Origin: Helicobacter rappini
GTDB taxonomy: Bacteria; Campylobacterota; Campylobacteria; Campylobacterales; Helicobacteraceae
Direction of reading: 5' to 3'
DNA length: 43,259 nt
Assembly: GCF_900198625.1 (NCBI RefSeq)
Contig: NZ_FZPK01000062.1
Span: forward strand, 1-43,259
The translations under genes were made by a program, and so were the position numbers. Of this stretch, positions 15,092 to 23,639 are shown piece after piece. The notes beneath the pieces were generated by a model. It saw nothing but the letters and a program-made list of their open reading frames with translations, did not search any database and was not told the origin of the DNA. Numbering within the stretch: position 1 is the stretch's first letter; every line of letters starts with the position of its first letter.

Positions 15092-15727
15092 CTATAAGTT
15101 ATCATTCCCTAGATACTCCCTAATCTGCTCGTCCGTAAGTCCTGCAATCTGTTCTTTACTAATAACCCCATTATTCAAAATAGCCTTAATATTTACCTGC
15201 GTATTATCTTGGTTAGGATATAAGCACTTTTTCATATCAGTAAAGATACTTACCACATCTTTTGCAGCTTGTATCACTTTAGGATTAGGCACACTTGATT
15301 TCACACTAAGACTTGCAAGTCTGTTAAACTCACTTTGTGCTATTAATGCAGTCTTTGTGATTTGAGTATGTATAAAAGTCTCACTCATCGCTTTTAATAG
15401 CAATTCATCAGCAGTATTATCAAGTATTCTTTCTTCATAAATGCTATATAGATTTTGCATATTTTCACGCATATTATGCTTTATTGCATTCTTTGCTATG
15501 CCTATATTATCTAATACATCTTTATCATTTAAAAGCTTATTTGTAATCGCCTTTAACTCTGTATTTTTAACGAGTTTTCCTTTTTCCCACTTCTCTGTTT
15601 GTATCCAATTATACAAAGTCCTTTCATTGACTTTAAAAAGCTTTGCTACTTGCTTTATATCTTCATAATGTGCTTCATAATATGTTCTTACTTCTTTTTT
15701 TAAAAGTTCTTTTTCACTTTTTGTCAT
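15092..15727 (-). CDS. Terminase small subunit-like HTH protein (211 aa)
   Basis: Residues 1-50 contain a helix-turn-helix, HYEDIKQVAKLFKVNERTLYNWIQTEKWEKGK, typical of small terminase subunits and phage HTH_23-type DNA-binding proteins. The rest is helical, with a tail resembling the oligomerisation region of such subunits. GGGATAAAG is upstream and a CCGATA-class promoter lies at 15754-15788. Small terminases recognise the packaging site, but the large subunit is not adjacent, so a transcription-regulator role for this protein remains possible. Confidence 0.6.
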   Translation of the reverse strand: MTKSEKELLKKEVRTYYEAHYEDIKQVAKLFKVNERTLYNWIQTEKWEKGKLVKNTELKAITNKLLNDKDVLDNIGIAKNAIKHNMRENMQNLYSIYEERILDNTADELLLKAMSETFIHTQITKTALIAQSEFNRLASLSVKSSVPNPKVIQAAKDVVSIFTDMKKCLYPNQDNTQVNIKAILNNGVISKEQIAGLTDEQIREYLGNDNL

Positions 15728-15753
15728 AGCTTTATCCCATTATAAAATAAGAT

Positions 15754-15790
15754 ATGCTAATATATATAAAAGTGAGTGTAAATATCGGTA
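15754..15790 (-). promoter_or_regulatory. CCGAYA-class phage promoter for the TerS-like gene
   Basis: Minus strand CCTTACCGATATTT, with CCGATA at 15783-15788, then 23 nt to TAGCAT (15754-15759), 27 nt before the ATG. The box is 13 nt from the divergent coiled-coil gene's start. Confidence 0.6.
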
Positions 15791-15800
15791 AGGCAAAAAA

Positions 15801-16283
15801 ATGAGTGTAAATTTTAATGAGAGTTTTAAAGCTTTAGTGCGTGAAGTATTCCAAGATAAAAGCGAAGGTGTTATACATATTTTAGATGAAGTTGTAAGTA
15901 ATAAGGCAAGTGAAGACACACAAAATATAAACAATCTTAAACAAGAAGCGATAAAAGATATAAGAAGTAATATTGCTACAAACGACTTTGTAAGAGCAGA
16001 AATTGCCGAGTTAAGAAGCGAATTAAAACAAGATATAGCAGATTTAAGAAGTGAGTTAAAACAAGACATAGCGGAGTTAAGAGAAGAAGTTCATGCAGAA
16101 TTATCTAAAATGGATTCTAAAATTATGCAATTTAGAGCAGAATTAAAGCAAGATAATGCTAACTTAAAAGCAGAGTTAAAGGACGATATAGCAAAAAGCA
16201 AGGTAGATATTATAAAATGGGTGTTTGGTTTGCAGTTTGCTACATTAGCTCTTATTGCAGGTATGCTAAAATTAATGCTTTAA
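15801..16283 (+). CDS. Membrane-anchored hendecad coiled-coil protein (160 aa)
   Basis: A plus-strand gene inside the minus-strand phage block. After an N-terminal helix, residues about 65-140 are coiled coil with an 11-residue repeat: ELKQDIADLRS, ELKQDIAELRE, then AELKQDNANLK and AELKDDIAKSK. The 11-mers are also repeated at DNA level (about 33 nt). The C-terminus is one membrane helix (WVFGLQFATLALIAGMLKLML). Similar 'DUF1640-like' tail-anchored coiled-coil proteins occur near mobile elements. Its role is unknown; phage cargo is the likely class. Confidence 0.65.
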   Translation: MSVNFNESFKALVREVFQDKSEGVIHILDEVVSNKASEDTQNINNLKQEAIKDIRSNIATNDFVRAEIAELRSELKQDIADLRSELKQDIAELREEVHAELSKMDSKIMQFRAELKQDNANLKAELKDDIAKSKVDIIKWVFGLQFATLALIAGMLKLML

Positions 16284-16293
16284 AGGTGTGTTT

Positions 16294-16566
16294 ATGAGAA
16301 TAGCAATATTATCTAGTCTGTTTATGTTTAGTGTATTGTATGCAAAATGCGATTGTCTTTGTGTAAATGGTAATGTAGAAGCAATATGTAGCAATGCTTA
16401 TGAAGTCCGCCCTGTATGCAATCCTAGAGTATGTCCTATTGTCCCCCCAAGCATAGAGCCATTACAGACTCCACAACTCCTACCTTTAGGCACTACTTCA
16501 TGTCATCAAGCACAAGTGTATAATGAATATACAAGGCAGTATGAATGGCAAAGTATTTGTAAGTAA
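16294..16566 (+). CDS. Exported Cys-rich small protein (90 aa)
   Basis: The ATG at 16294 has AAAGG at 7 nt; an upstream GTG is rejected. Residues 1-17 form a signal peptide (MRIAILSSLFMFSVLYA), followed by KCDCLCVNG, further Cys residues to a total of nine in the mature part, a Pro-rich stretch (VPPSIEPLQTPQLLPLG) and a C-terminal block, YNEYTRQYEWQSICK. I recall similar short phage-associated proteins with the ending 'NP.TGQYEW...C', but no function. It follows the coiled-coil gene after 10 nt and is likely co-expressed. Confidence 0.6.
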   Translation: MRIAILSSLFMFSVLYAKCDCLCVNGNVEAICSNAYEVRPVCNPRVCPIVPPSIEPLQTPQLLPLGTTSCHQAQVYNEYTRQYEWQSICK

Positions 16567-16609
16567 TTCTTACAAATATTCATCTTTGATTATACATTCA
16601 TAAGATTAA

Positions 16610-16636
16610 CCTTTAAAATAGCTACTATTTTAAAGG
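16610..16636. repeat. Simple hairpin in the position of a core element
   Basis: CCTTTAAAATAG (16610-16621), loop CTA, then CTATTTTAAAGG (16625-16636), a perfect 12-bp stem. The flanks match the promoter-linked hairpins: TTTGATTATACATT with AGATTAA on the left and AAGCCATAATGC on the right. The GGAGT...ATGAC core is absent, as if deleted. It may also serve as a terminator for 16294-16566. Confidence 0.6.
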
Positions 16637-16705
16637 CTAAAACTCACAAAGCCATAATGCGAATATTAGAATATGGTTTGCTTTGTTAATCCTTTGTCAT
16701 GTTGA

Positions 16706-16730
16706 GCATAAGCAAAACTCTTGCTTATGC
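16706..16730. terminator. Hairpin after the 494-aa gene
   Basis: GCATAAGCAA (16706-16715) and TTGCTTATGC (16721-16730) pair perfectly around AACTC, 7 nt beyond the minus-strand stop codon. It grew out of a TGTCATGTTGAGC repeat copy. A U-tract is lacking on the minus side, so it is a weak terminator candidate. Confidence 0.4.
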
Positions 16731-16737
16731 TATTTTA

Positions 16738-18222
16738 TCATCTTTCTATAAGAGCTTGTCTTAATTTAACAAAGCTATTATATTGTGCTTGAGCCATAGG
16801 CGTAAGAATTTGCACTCCACCAAAATTCTCTGTGCTATATTCAATATCTTTTATCATTTTATTTAAGGCACTTACTAACACACCTTCATTAAATGCCCCA
16901 CTTTTTCTTAAATCACTCACTTGTTTCCTAATGATATTCATATCCATATTGCTTAGTGTTCCCTTTAAAGCACTTGTGCCAAGAGAAGTTAAGATATTGC
17001 TTTGTGCTGCACTTAATTCCCCATATTGTTTTGCGTTATCTCCGCCCACATACTGCCCTAAAAATCCAATAAAAGTATTTAACCTATCTTGCCCTGCAAT
17101 TTGTTGCATTTGTTCTGCCGCTAAGGCATAACCGCCTACCTTTTTATATAATTCTTTAATGTCTTTTTCGGTAGCTAATGTAGCTCTAGCCTTTTCTTTT
17201 TGTTCTTCTGTTGCATTAGCGTCTCTAAAAATCTTAACAGCGTCAGCAACTTGTTCTCTAAAAGTCATATCATTTTTATTGTTTATACTCACCCCACCAA
17301 TACCACCGCCATTTCCCCTAAGCATTCCATTACCTAACATACTTGCCATTTCAACAGACATTTTAGTTCCATTTCTTAATGTTATTTGAGATTCATTATT
17401 TCTAGCTGCTTCACCAAGTTTATACACAATGTCATCATAAGTATCCCCACTCGCTTGAATAGACGTTTTTGCTTCATCATACATTTTATTTTGCTGGTCT
17501 CCCATTTTCATATTAAATGTATTCTGTGCTTCTTGTGCTTGATTTCCTGCTACCACTTGTCTATTATCACTAGTGAATCTGTTTTGATATTCTCTTCTAT
17601 TCTGCTCTTTTTCTGCATTTCTTTTCATTCTTGCTTCGGCAGTTGCAGAATCCATTGCTTGTGTGCGTTTTGAATTATAATAGTAGTTTCCTTTTCCATC
17701 TGTATAAACATTTTCTATCTCATAATTAGCTCTCTCCATATCACTATATTTTTTACTAGTTTTTGCTTGTGATGAAGTCGCATAATTTTGGTTATTAGTT
17801 GCATTAACTCTACTAGCACTTGTTAATTTTTGTTCTTCATTCAATTTTGCTTGATAGTTATTATTAAGTTTCATTTGTCTTTCAGCCTGTTGTTCCTGCC
17901 CCACTCTATAATCATGCGTATCACTTTTAAACTTAATATCTAAATCATTCATCATCTCTTGTTGGTGTGTCTGTGCCACTCTTGTATCATGTGTATCTGC
18001 TAGATACGCATTGTTATGTTTTGCAGTTTGTATTTGCTCGTCTGTTAAAGCACGATTACGCATTGCTTGTTCGTGGTTATCATGTGTTTGCACTGCATTA
18101 CTTAAGCCTTGATTAAAGGCATTTGCCATTGCAAGACCTTGATTACTTGTCTTTGCCCTAATGCTATCGCTATAACCTTGCATAACAAGTTGCAGTGCTT
18201 GATTGTTGCCATCTCTAAACAT
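16738..18222 (-). CDS. Gln/Asn-rich helical phage virion protein (494 aa)
   Basis: AAAGGATAG precedes the ATG and a TGTATAAT promoter lies at 18266. Residues 1-260 are extremely rich in Gln, Asn, Ala and His (RALTDEQIQTAKHNN, NNQNYATSSQAKTSK) and predicted helical. The C-terminal half has Gly-rich patches (GNGMLRGNGGGIGG), then helices. Composition and size recall injected virion proteins of P22-like phages. No motif decides this. It is the rightmost intact prophage gene. Confidence 0.6.
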   Translation of the reverse strand: MFRDGNNQALQLVMQGYSDSIRAKTSNQGLAMANAFNQGLSNAVQTHDNHEQAMRNRALTDEQIQTAKHNNAYLADTHDTRVAQTHQQEMMNDLDIKFKSDTHDYRVGQEQQAERQMKLNNNYQAKLNEEQKLTSASRVNATNNQNYATSSQAKTSKKYSDMERANYEIENVYTDGKGNYYYNSKRTQAMDSATAEARMKRNAEKEQNRREYQNRFTSDNRQVVAGNQAQEAQNTFNMKMGDQQNKMYDEAKTSIQASGDTYDDIVYKLGEAARNNESQITLRNGTKMSVEMASMLGNGMLRGNGGGIGGVSINNKNDMTFREQVADAVKIFRDANATEEQKEKARATLATEKDIKELYKKVGGYALAAEQMQQIAGQDRLNTFIGFLGQYVGGDNAKQYGELSAAQSNILTSLGTSALKGTLSNMDMNIIRKQVSDLRKSGAFNEGVLVSALNKMIKDIEYSTENFGGVQILTPMAQAQYNSFVKLRQALIER

Positions 18223-18265
18223 TTTCTATCCTTTCTTTAATATAAACTATAAAGCTTTCACCTTG

Positions 18266-18271
18266 ATTATA
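18266..18271 (-). promoter_or_regulatory. TGTATAAT promoter for the 494-aa gene
   Basis: Minus strand TTAAATGTATAATCAAGGTG, with the hexamer 43 nt before the ATG; the surrounding 20 nt equal those of the portal promoter. Confidence 0.6.
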
Positions 18272-18283
18272 CATTTAACAGAT

Positions 18284-18314
18284 TAAGCCTTTTTTATAGT
18301 GGTCATTATCGCTT
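18284..18314 (-). repeat. Half of a conserved-core hairpin
   Basis: TTAAGCCTTTTTTATAGT, then GGTCAT, TATC and GCTTT match the left half of the promoter-linked hairpins. The sequence then switches to TGTCATGTT, the start of the other dispersed repeat, and the right half is missing. This looks like a breakpoint between two repeat families. Confidence 0.7.
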
Positions 18315-18335
18315 TGTCATGTTTTACTTTTTCCT

Positions 18336-18364
18336 TGTCATGTTGAGACAAAGTCGAAACATCT
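18336..18364 (+). repeat. Dispersed TGTCATGTTGAGC repeat
   Basis: TGTCATGTTGAGACAAAGTCGAAACATCT: the usual ends with a diverged middle. A second, shorter start (TGTCATGTT) lies 20 nt to the left, at the broken hairpin. Confidence 0.7.
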
Positions 18365-18469
18365 TTAACCTTTCCTAAAAGATCTGCATTCTCATGTATA
18401 TTGACAATGACTTCTAAGCATTCTAATTTATTATTTTTTTGTAGCCATTATTTCTGTTGTTATAAATGC

Positions 18470-18577
18470 TTTGTAGCCTTGTGCCACAAATCTGCTTGAA
18501 ATTCTGTTTCAATTTCTGGGCTTACAATGTAAAATGTATTTCTAACATACACTACTAAATTGAGTATCTTTTTTCAT
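18470..18577 (-). pseudogene. Small gene remnant of unknown origin
   Basis: On the minus strand an ATG at 18577 opens MKKDTQFSSVC and stops. One frame over, the sequence reads on as ILNLVVYVRNTFYIVSPEIE, then TEFQADLWHKATKHL. The continuous, protein-like second frame suggests a short gene broken by frameshift at the A-run after the ATG. I do not recognise it. Confidence 0.3.
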
Positions 18578-18795
18578 TGTAGCATACCCTACAATACATT
18601 CTCATAAGTCTTCGTGTCATTTTTATCGCAAAATCTACTCCATAGTTTCACTATATCGCTAGGCTCTAGAGATCATATCACAAAGTCTTAGGACCGACAT
18701 TATTTTAGCCCCAGTATCTCATAATCTAAAATATTACTCACTTTTAATCTAGCATTTACTAAACTCTAGGCAGATAAACTTAAGAATAAAAAGAT

Positions 18796-19389
18796 TTAAA
18801 ATAAGCGAGATTCTAAAGCTTTAATATGATAGCTTTTGCGGTGGATTGGGCTGTAGCCATGTTTAGCGATAGATTCTATATGGGCTTTTGTGAGATAGCC
18901 TTTGTTGCTTTTAAGATTATATTGTGGATACAAGTCATGCAAAGTAAGCATTTCAGAATCTTTATTTGTTTTAGCAAGGATAGATGCCGCAGAGATTAGG
19001 ACATGTTTGCTATCTCCCTTTATTAGCGTGTCAATTTCTTGCACACCAAAGTTTGTATTCCCATCAAATATAATACTTTTACATTGATGTTTTTTTGCGT
19101 GAAGTAAAAGCTCTTTTAAGCCCATTTGCATACATTGCCCTAAACCTTTAGAATCAATATTTACAGAATCAAAACTTACAATTTTTACCCTACCTCCATG
19201 CTCTCTCAAAAACTCTTGTATAGAATCTGCTCTTTCTTGTCTTTGTGTCTGTGTGAGTTGTTTGCTATCTCTTATATCAAGCTTTTTAAAAGATTCAAAA
19301 TAGCATTCATCAAGCATAACACTTGCGATAAATAGACTACCAGCTACACAGCCTCTACCAGCTTCATCAATGCCACAAATTAAAGCCAT
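18796..19389 (-). CDS. rnhB: Ribonuclease HII
   Basis: The 197-aa enzyme removes RNA from RNA-DNA hybrids and misincorporated ribonucleotides. The start is the ATG at 19389, giving MALICGIDEAGRGCVAG with the first two catalytic acids, D8 and E9. Further family motifs are DSKQLT, IIFDGNTNFG with the third catalytic Asp, HVLISAASILAKTNKD with the fourth Asp region, and YNLKSNKGYLTKAH near the end. Longer upstream frames would run into feoB and are rejected. It starts 1 nt past the feoB stop, so the two genes are probably coupled. Confidence 0.93.
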   Translation of the reverse strand: MALICGIDEAGRGCVAGSLFIASVMLDECYFESFKKLDIRDSKQLTQTQRQERADSIQEFLREHGGRVKIVSFDSVNIDSKGLGQCMQMGLKELLLHAKKHQCKSIIFDGNTNFGVQEIDTLIKGDSKHVLISAASILAKTNKDSEMLTLHDLYPQYNLKSNKGYLTKAHIESIAKHGYSPIHRKSYHIKALESRLF

Positions 19390-19390
19390 A

Positions 19391-21373
19391 TTAATAGCCC
19401 AATAAACCTGTAACTTCATGCCCGATAAATGCGAATGTATAGGCGGCAAGTGTGGTGAAAATAAAGAGATAGATTCCATAAATTTTCTTTCCGCTTTCAT
19501 TAATAAAGGCGATAGTCGCAGCAAAGCATGGTATATACAGCATGATAAAAAAGATAAAGGCAACAGCAGCTTTTGTGTCGATACTAGCCCTTAGCTCTTC
19601 TTGCAGACTTTGATTTTTCAAATCATCATCGACTGCCTCTTCACCAAGCGCATAAAGCACACCAAGCGTTGTTACCACCATCTCTTTTGCGGAAAATCCT
19701 GTGATAAGTGCAACAGATAATCGCCAGTCAAATCCAAGCGGGGCAAATACAGGCTCTAGTGCATGTCCTAGTCGCCCTGCAAAGCTGTATTCAAGTTGTG
19801 ATTCTAAAAGGTTGTTTTCATATATTTTTTGCTTTTCTTCAAACTCTCTCTCACTTAGATTCTGTGTTTCTAGTGCTTGTATGTCTCTATTAAATTCTTC
19901 TTGCAATAGTGTGCTTTTAGGAAAGTTTGCAAGTATCCACACAAGGATAGCCCCAATGAGTATCACGCTTCCAGCTTTCTTTAAAAAGAGATAGCTTTTA
20001 CCCCATACGCTAAACCATATTACGCGAAGAGTTGGGATTCTATAACGGGGCATCTCCATGACAAAAGGCTCACTCTCCCCGCGAAATACAAATATTCTTA
20101 GAATCTTAGCAAGTATTAAAGCGATAATAAAACCGCATAAATAGATTCCAAAAAGTATAATTCCAGCGTATTCTGCCGAGAAAAATGCACCAACAAAAAG
20201 CAAATAAATAGGCAATCTAGCACTACAACTCATAAAGCCGATGATAAAAAGCGTGAGTAATTTATCCCTTTTATTCTGCAAAGTTCGTGTCGCCATATAC
20301 GCAGGGACAGAGCAACCAAAGCCCATAACAAGCGGGATAAAACTCTTGCCATGCAGACCAAACTTAAAAAACAAGCCATCAAGCATAAACGCCACTCTAG
20401 CCATATAGCCACTACTCTCTAAAAGGCTCAATCCCAAAAATAAAGTAGCAATCAAGGGCAAAAAGCTAAGGACTGCCCCAACGCCTTTAATAATCCCATC
20501 ACCTAAGAGTGAAGCTAAAAGCTCATTTGTTATAGAATCTTTTGTAAAAGTCGCAAGTGTGTCAATACCAGATTCTATCAATTCCTTAAAAAAATCCCCA
20601 AGCACAAAGCTAAGCTGAAATACAAGAAACATAGCAAGTAAGAAAATAGGAATACTCCAGATTCTATGTAGTAAAATAGAATCTAGTTTAGCACTCCCTG
20701 CGGCACGAGGCTTTGTAACCTTTTGGATATGATTGACTATAACTTGTGCATTTTGTGCGAGTGTGCTTGTAATGCCTATGTTGTTATGTTTATGCTCTTG
20801 TATCTCTTCTTGTGTATTGTGCCATTTTATATTATTAGAATCTTTTTGTATAGATTCTGTATCTCTAGTTTTCATATAAGATTCATGTGTGGCAATCAAT
20901 GTATCAAGTAAGATATTTAGATTTTGCTTCTTTGTAGAAGACACTTCGCATACATTTACATGTAGCATTTGACTTAGCTGTTTTGTGTCAATCATTATGC
21001 CATCAATTTTAGCTTCATCAATCATGTTTAGGGCGATTAGCTTTGCTTTATCTAGCTGTTGTAATTGCAAGGTTAAGATGAGATTATGCTCTAGGTTTGT
21101 AGAATCAAGCACATTTAGGATAATATCATAACTCTCATTATCTAAAAAATCCTTGCAAACTCTCTCTTCTGTCGTATAGCCATTTAGAGAATATGTCCCG
21201 GGTAAATCAATCATAGTGATCGTGTAGTCTTTGTAGTTTAGTGTAGCTTCTGCCTTTTCAAGTGTAACGCCACTAAAGTTTCCCACTCGCATTTTTGCAT
21301 TGCTTAATGCGTTGATTAATGAGCTTTTGCCGACATTTGGTTGCCCTACTAAAACGACTTTGAGTGTTTTCAT
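19391..21373 (-). CDS. feoB: Ferrous iron transporter FeoB
   Basis: The 660-aa inner-membrane protein imports Fe2+. The N-terminal GTPase domain shows G1 GQPNVGKS (10-17), a switch with GNFSGVTLEK, G3 DLPGTY and G4 NMID. After a helical linker come Gate-type hydrophobic segments including GFGCSVPAYMATRTLQNKRDKLLTLF and GFSAKEMVVTTLGVLY, both conserved in FeoB. No feoA is adjacent. An AT-rich inverted repeat lies just before the start (21402-21428), where Fur control would be expected. The length is normal for Campylobacterota FeoB. Confidence 0.95.
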   Translation of the reverse strand: MKTLKVVLVGQPNVGKSSLINALSNAKMRVGNFSGVTLEKAEATLNYKDYTITMIDLPGTYSLNGYTTEERVCKDFLDNESYDIILNVLDSTNLEHNLILTLQLQQLDKAKLIALNMIDEAKIDGIMIDTKQLSQMLHVNVCEVSSTKKQNLNILLDTLIATHESYMKTRDTESIQKDSNNIKWHNTQEEIQEHKHNNIGITSTLAQNAQVIVNHIQKVTKPRAAGSAKLDSILLHRIWSIPIFLLAMFLVFQLSFVLGDFFKELIESGIDTLATFTKDSITNELLASLLGDGIIKGVGAVLSFLPLIATLFLGLSLLESSGYMARVAFMLDGLFFKFGLHGKSFIPLVMGFGCSVPAYMATRTLQNKRDKLLTLFIIGFMSCSARLPIYLLFVGAFFSAEYAGIILFGIYLCGFIIALILAKILRIFVFRGESEPFVMEMPRYRIPTLRVIWFSVWGKSYLFLKKAGSVILIGAILVWILANFPKSTLLQEEFNRDIQALETQNLSEREFEEKQKIYENNLLESQLEYSFAGRLGHALEPVFAPLGFDWRLSVALITGFSAKEMVVTTLGVLYALGEEAVDDDLKNQSLQEELRASIDTKAAVAFIFFIMLYIPCFAATIAFINESGKKIYGIYLFIFTTLAAYTFAFIGHEVTGLLGY

Positions 21374-21683
21374 GTTATATAAGCATTCCTAAAATGAGTG
21401 ATTAAAATAATATTAATTTTTATTTTAACTTGTAAATATGAAGTTTATATTTACCTATAAAGCCCTATGACACAGGCAAAGAGAGAATCTTTATAAAATA
21501 AAAGTTTAAAATATATAAAAAGATAGGAATATTATATAAAAAATAGATTGTAGTGCTTATTTATTATATATTTTATAGTATTTAGTAGAAAAATATAATG
21601 AGATAGTGAAAAGCAAAACTTAATAAATAGTTTGTATTATCACAATTATAAGATATATGAGAATCTGTAATATATAAGATTTT
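21374..21683. other. AT-rich feoB upstream region
   Basis: 310 nt with no gene and very low GC. The part near feoB contains the inverted repeat at 21402-21428. The rest, up to the antiporter's stop codon, holds only A/T runs. Confidence 0.5.
21402..21428. promoter_or_regulatory. feoB: Candidate Fur operator of feoB
   Basis: TTAAAATAA (21402-21410) and TTATTTTAA (21420-21428) form a perfect 9-bp inverted repeat, 29 nt before the feoB ATG. AT-rich dyads of the TAATAAT type are what Helicobacter Fur binds. The call rests on position and composition only. Confidence 0.35.
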
Positions 21684-22862
21684 CTAGCGTCCGCCCCTCA
21701 CAGAATAAAAAATAACCTTAATAAAAATCGTAAAAAAGATTCCCTCAAAAGTGGCTGCAATAATGAGTGAATAATATTGCTCTTGTGTGATAGCGTGTAA
21801 ATCTAGCCCAAGCTTTGCAATGGCGACTAAAAAAGTAAGCGGCATACAATCACTTAGGGCAAAAAGTGTAGTATTTTTAATGCTTTTAAAATACGACCCA
21901 AAGGCAATATTTGCGGCAAGTAATCGCACGGCAAGCATACCAAAGGCAATGTAGATTCCCTGTAACATAACATTGTAATTGCTTAGAATCTCTTTAAGGT
22001 TGAGCGTCGAGCCAACATATACAAAAAATAAAGGCACAAAGAATCCAAATCCTATATCATTAAGCTTATGCACCATATCGTGCTTATAGGCAAAAAAAGT
22101 AGCTATCACCATACCCGCTAAAAACGCACCAAGCACATCTTCAATATCCATGAAAGTTGTGATTCCAATGAGAATGAAAAAGAGCATAAAGCTAAAGCGA
22201 ATGTCTTGATTATTGCTATCATTTGTCGGCATAAACCATAGCTTTATAGCGGGTTTCCACCAAAAGACAATTTTGCCTATACGAAAGATAATGAGAAATG
22301 CTATAACAAAAAGGGCTAAAAAAGCAAAGGCTTTATAAAAAGTCCATGAAGTGATTGTGCCTACATTTTGTGCGTAGCCATTCTGCACCACAACAAGGGC
22401 AGTAATGCTTACGAGTTCACCGACTATGCCTATTTTTAAGGCGACATTTAGCCACTCACGATTTTTCCCATAATCCCTTATAAGCGTTACTAACATGCCA
22501 AGACTCATCACAGGAAAAATAGCAATATAAATCCACTCAAGATTAAAGATTAAGACAATGCTTCCCGCTGCTGCATACAGAATAATAAAATATAAACATG
22601 CCTTTTTGTAAAACTCTTTGCCAAGCCGACTAAACCCACGCAAATCCACTTCCATACCTGCTAAAAGCATGAGATACAAAAAGCTTACATGTGCTACTAC
22701 ATTAAGTGTTTCACTGCCTTTAAAGATTCCAAAATAGCACGCAAAAGCACCAAGTAGAATCTCCACAACCGCAACAGGAATGCGAGTAAATCTACTCACA
22801 TAAGGTGCTGCTACAATCAATAATGCAATAACCGCAAAAGTAGATAACTCTTGTTCGTGCAT
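21684..22862 (-). CDS. Cation:proton antiporter, CPA2 (Kef/NapA) family
   Basis: The 392-aa membrane protein has about twelve hydrophobic segments and the Na_H_Exchanger layout: FAVIALLIVAAPYVSRFTRIPVAVVEILLGA at the start, LLLAGMEVDLRGF in helix 3, and DIEDVLGAFLAGMVIATFFA, which contains an acidic residue and the A-x-LAG motif. No C-terminal RCK/TrkA-N domain is present, so it is a pore-only antiporter, not a full KefB/C. It probably exchanges Na+ or K+ for H+ in pH homeostasis. It lies 20 nt downstream of purN on the same strand. Confidence 0.85.
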   Translation of the reverse strand: MHEQELSTFAVIALLIVAAPYVSRFTRIPVAVVEILLGAFACYFGIFKGSETLNVVAHVSFLYLMLLAGMEVDLRGFSRLGKEFYKKACLYFIILYAAAGSIVLIFNLEWIYIAIFPVMSLGMLVTLIRDYGKNREWLNVALKIGIVGELVSITALVVVQNGYAQNVGTITSWTFYKAFAFLALFVIAFLIIFRIGKIVFWWKPAIKLWFMPTNDSNNQDIRFSFMLFFILIGITTFMDIEDVLGAFLAGMVIATFFAYKHDMVHKLNDIGFGFFVPLFFVYVGSTLNLKEILSNYNVMLQGIYIAFGMLAVRLLAANIAFGSYFKSIKNTTLFALSDCMPLTFLVAIAKLGLDLHAITQEQYYSLIIAATFEGIFFTIFIKVIFYSVRGGR

Positions 22863-22882
22863 AGCTTTACTTTTCTTAGAAT

Positions 22883-23623
22883 CTAAACATTATGTATGCC
22901 TTGAGCGAATGCCTTGAGAAAGGCTTGTGGATAGAGTCTATATTCCACATCATGCACTCTTTGTGTGAAGTCTTCAAGGCTTTCATTTGGAATCTTTTGA
23001 ATCTTTTCTTGCAAGATAATCATACCAGAATCAAGCTCTTTTGTTACAAAATGCACACTGACACCGCCAAAGTCATTACTATCAGCATAGCTTTTTTCAA
23101 TACCATTTAGCCCTTTATGTAATGGTAAAAAGCTTGGATGGATATTAAGGATTCTTATATGCTTTAATCTCTCTAAAAATTCAGCTCCTAAAATCCGCAT
23201 AAATCCAGCAAGCAAGATACAATTAAGCCCATATTCTCTCTCCAGACTCGTTAAATATAGCAATAAAGCCTTATCAAATTCTTGTCTGCTTTTATCTGTG
23301 CTATCTATTATCTGTGTAGGCAGACCAAGCCTTTTTGCACGATGAAGAGCATGTGCGTCTTTATTATCACTTACAATGCTTAAAACATTGATTAAGGGAT
23401 CTTTAGCAAGCATAGAATCTTGTATTGTCTCACTATTTATGATAAAGGCATTTGGGCTTGTTTGCAGGGGCGCTTTGTCTTTAGTCGTGCTATTCTTTGT
23501 GAGATTCACGCCATTTTGTCGCATGGCTTGAGTGATTGTTTTATTATGCAGAGATAGGACTAGATTCTCCATATTTGTGCCATTTCCGCTTGCAAGTATT
23601 ACTACATTTATCGTTTGTCCCAT
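22883..23623 (-). CDS. purN: Phosphoribosylglycinamide formyltransferase (GAR transformylase)
   Basis: PurN transfers a formyl group from 10-formyl-THF to GAR in purine synthesis. Seen are the N-terminal VVILASGNGTNMENLV, VLSIVSDNKDAHALHRAKRLGLPT, LAGFMRILGAEFLERL, the catalytic NIHPSFLPLHKG (Asn-His) and GVSVHFVTKELDSGMIILQ with the catalytic Asp. At 246 aa it is about 45 residues longer than usual: the excess lies between residues about 30 and 78 (rich in Thr, Asn and Lys), before the SDN motif, and resembles the repeat-derived insertions seen elsewhere here. AAAAGGAATT precedes the ATG. Confidence 0.92.
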   Translation of the reverse strand: MGQTINVVILASGNGTNMENLVLSLHNKTITQAMRQNGVNLTKNSTTKDKAPLQTSPNAFIINSETIQDSMLAKDPLINVLSIVSDNKDAHALHRAKRLGLPTQIIDSTDKSRQEFDKALLLYLTSLEREYGLNCILLAGFMRILGAEFLERLKHIRILNIHPSFLPLHKGLNGIEKSYADSNDFGGVSVHFVTKELDSGMIILQEKIQKIPNESLEDFTQRVHDVEYRLYPQAFLKAFAQGIHNV

Positions 23624-23639
23624 AGAATTCCTTTTGTGA

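Larger units (their letters stand above)
18223..18795. other. Prophage right flank: broken repeats and a gene remnant
   Basis: The 573-nt stretch starts with the TGTATAAT promoter and half of a core hairpin, continues with TGTCATGTTGAGC repeats, then AT-rich DNA with the remnant at 18470-18577. An ACCGACATTAT string at 18693-18703 reads rightwards but lacks a -10 at the usual 23 nt. No tRNA or obvious attachment repeat is visible. The host rnhB gene follows. Confidence 0.5.

Noticed and set aside
18693-18728. Seventh CCGACA box, plus strand, near the prophage right end
   Set aside because: No good -10 at 23 nt and no gene downstream on that strand; kept only as a note.
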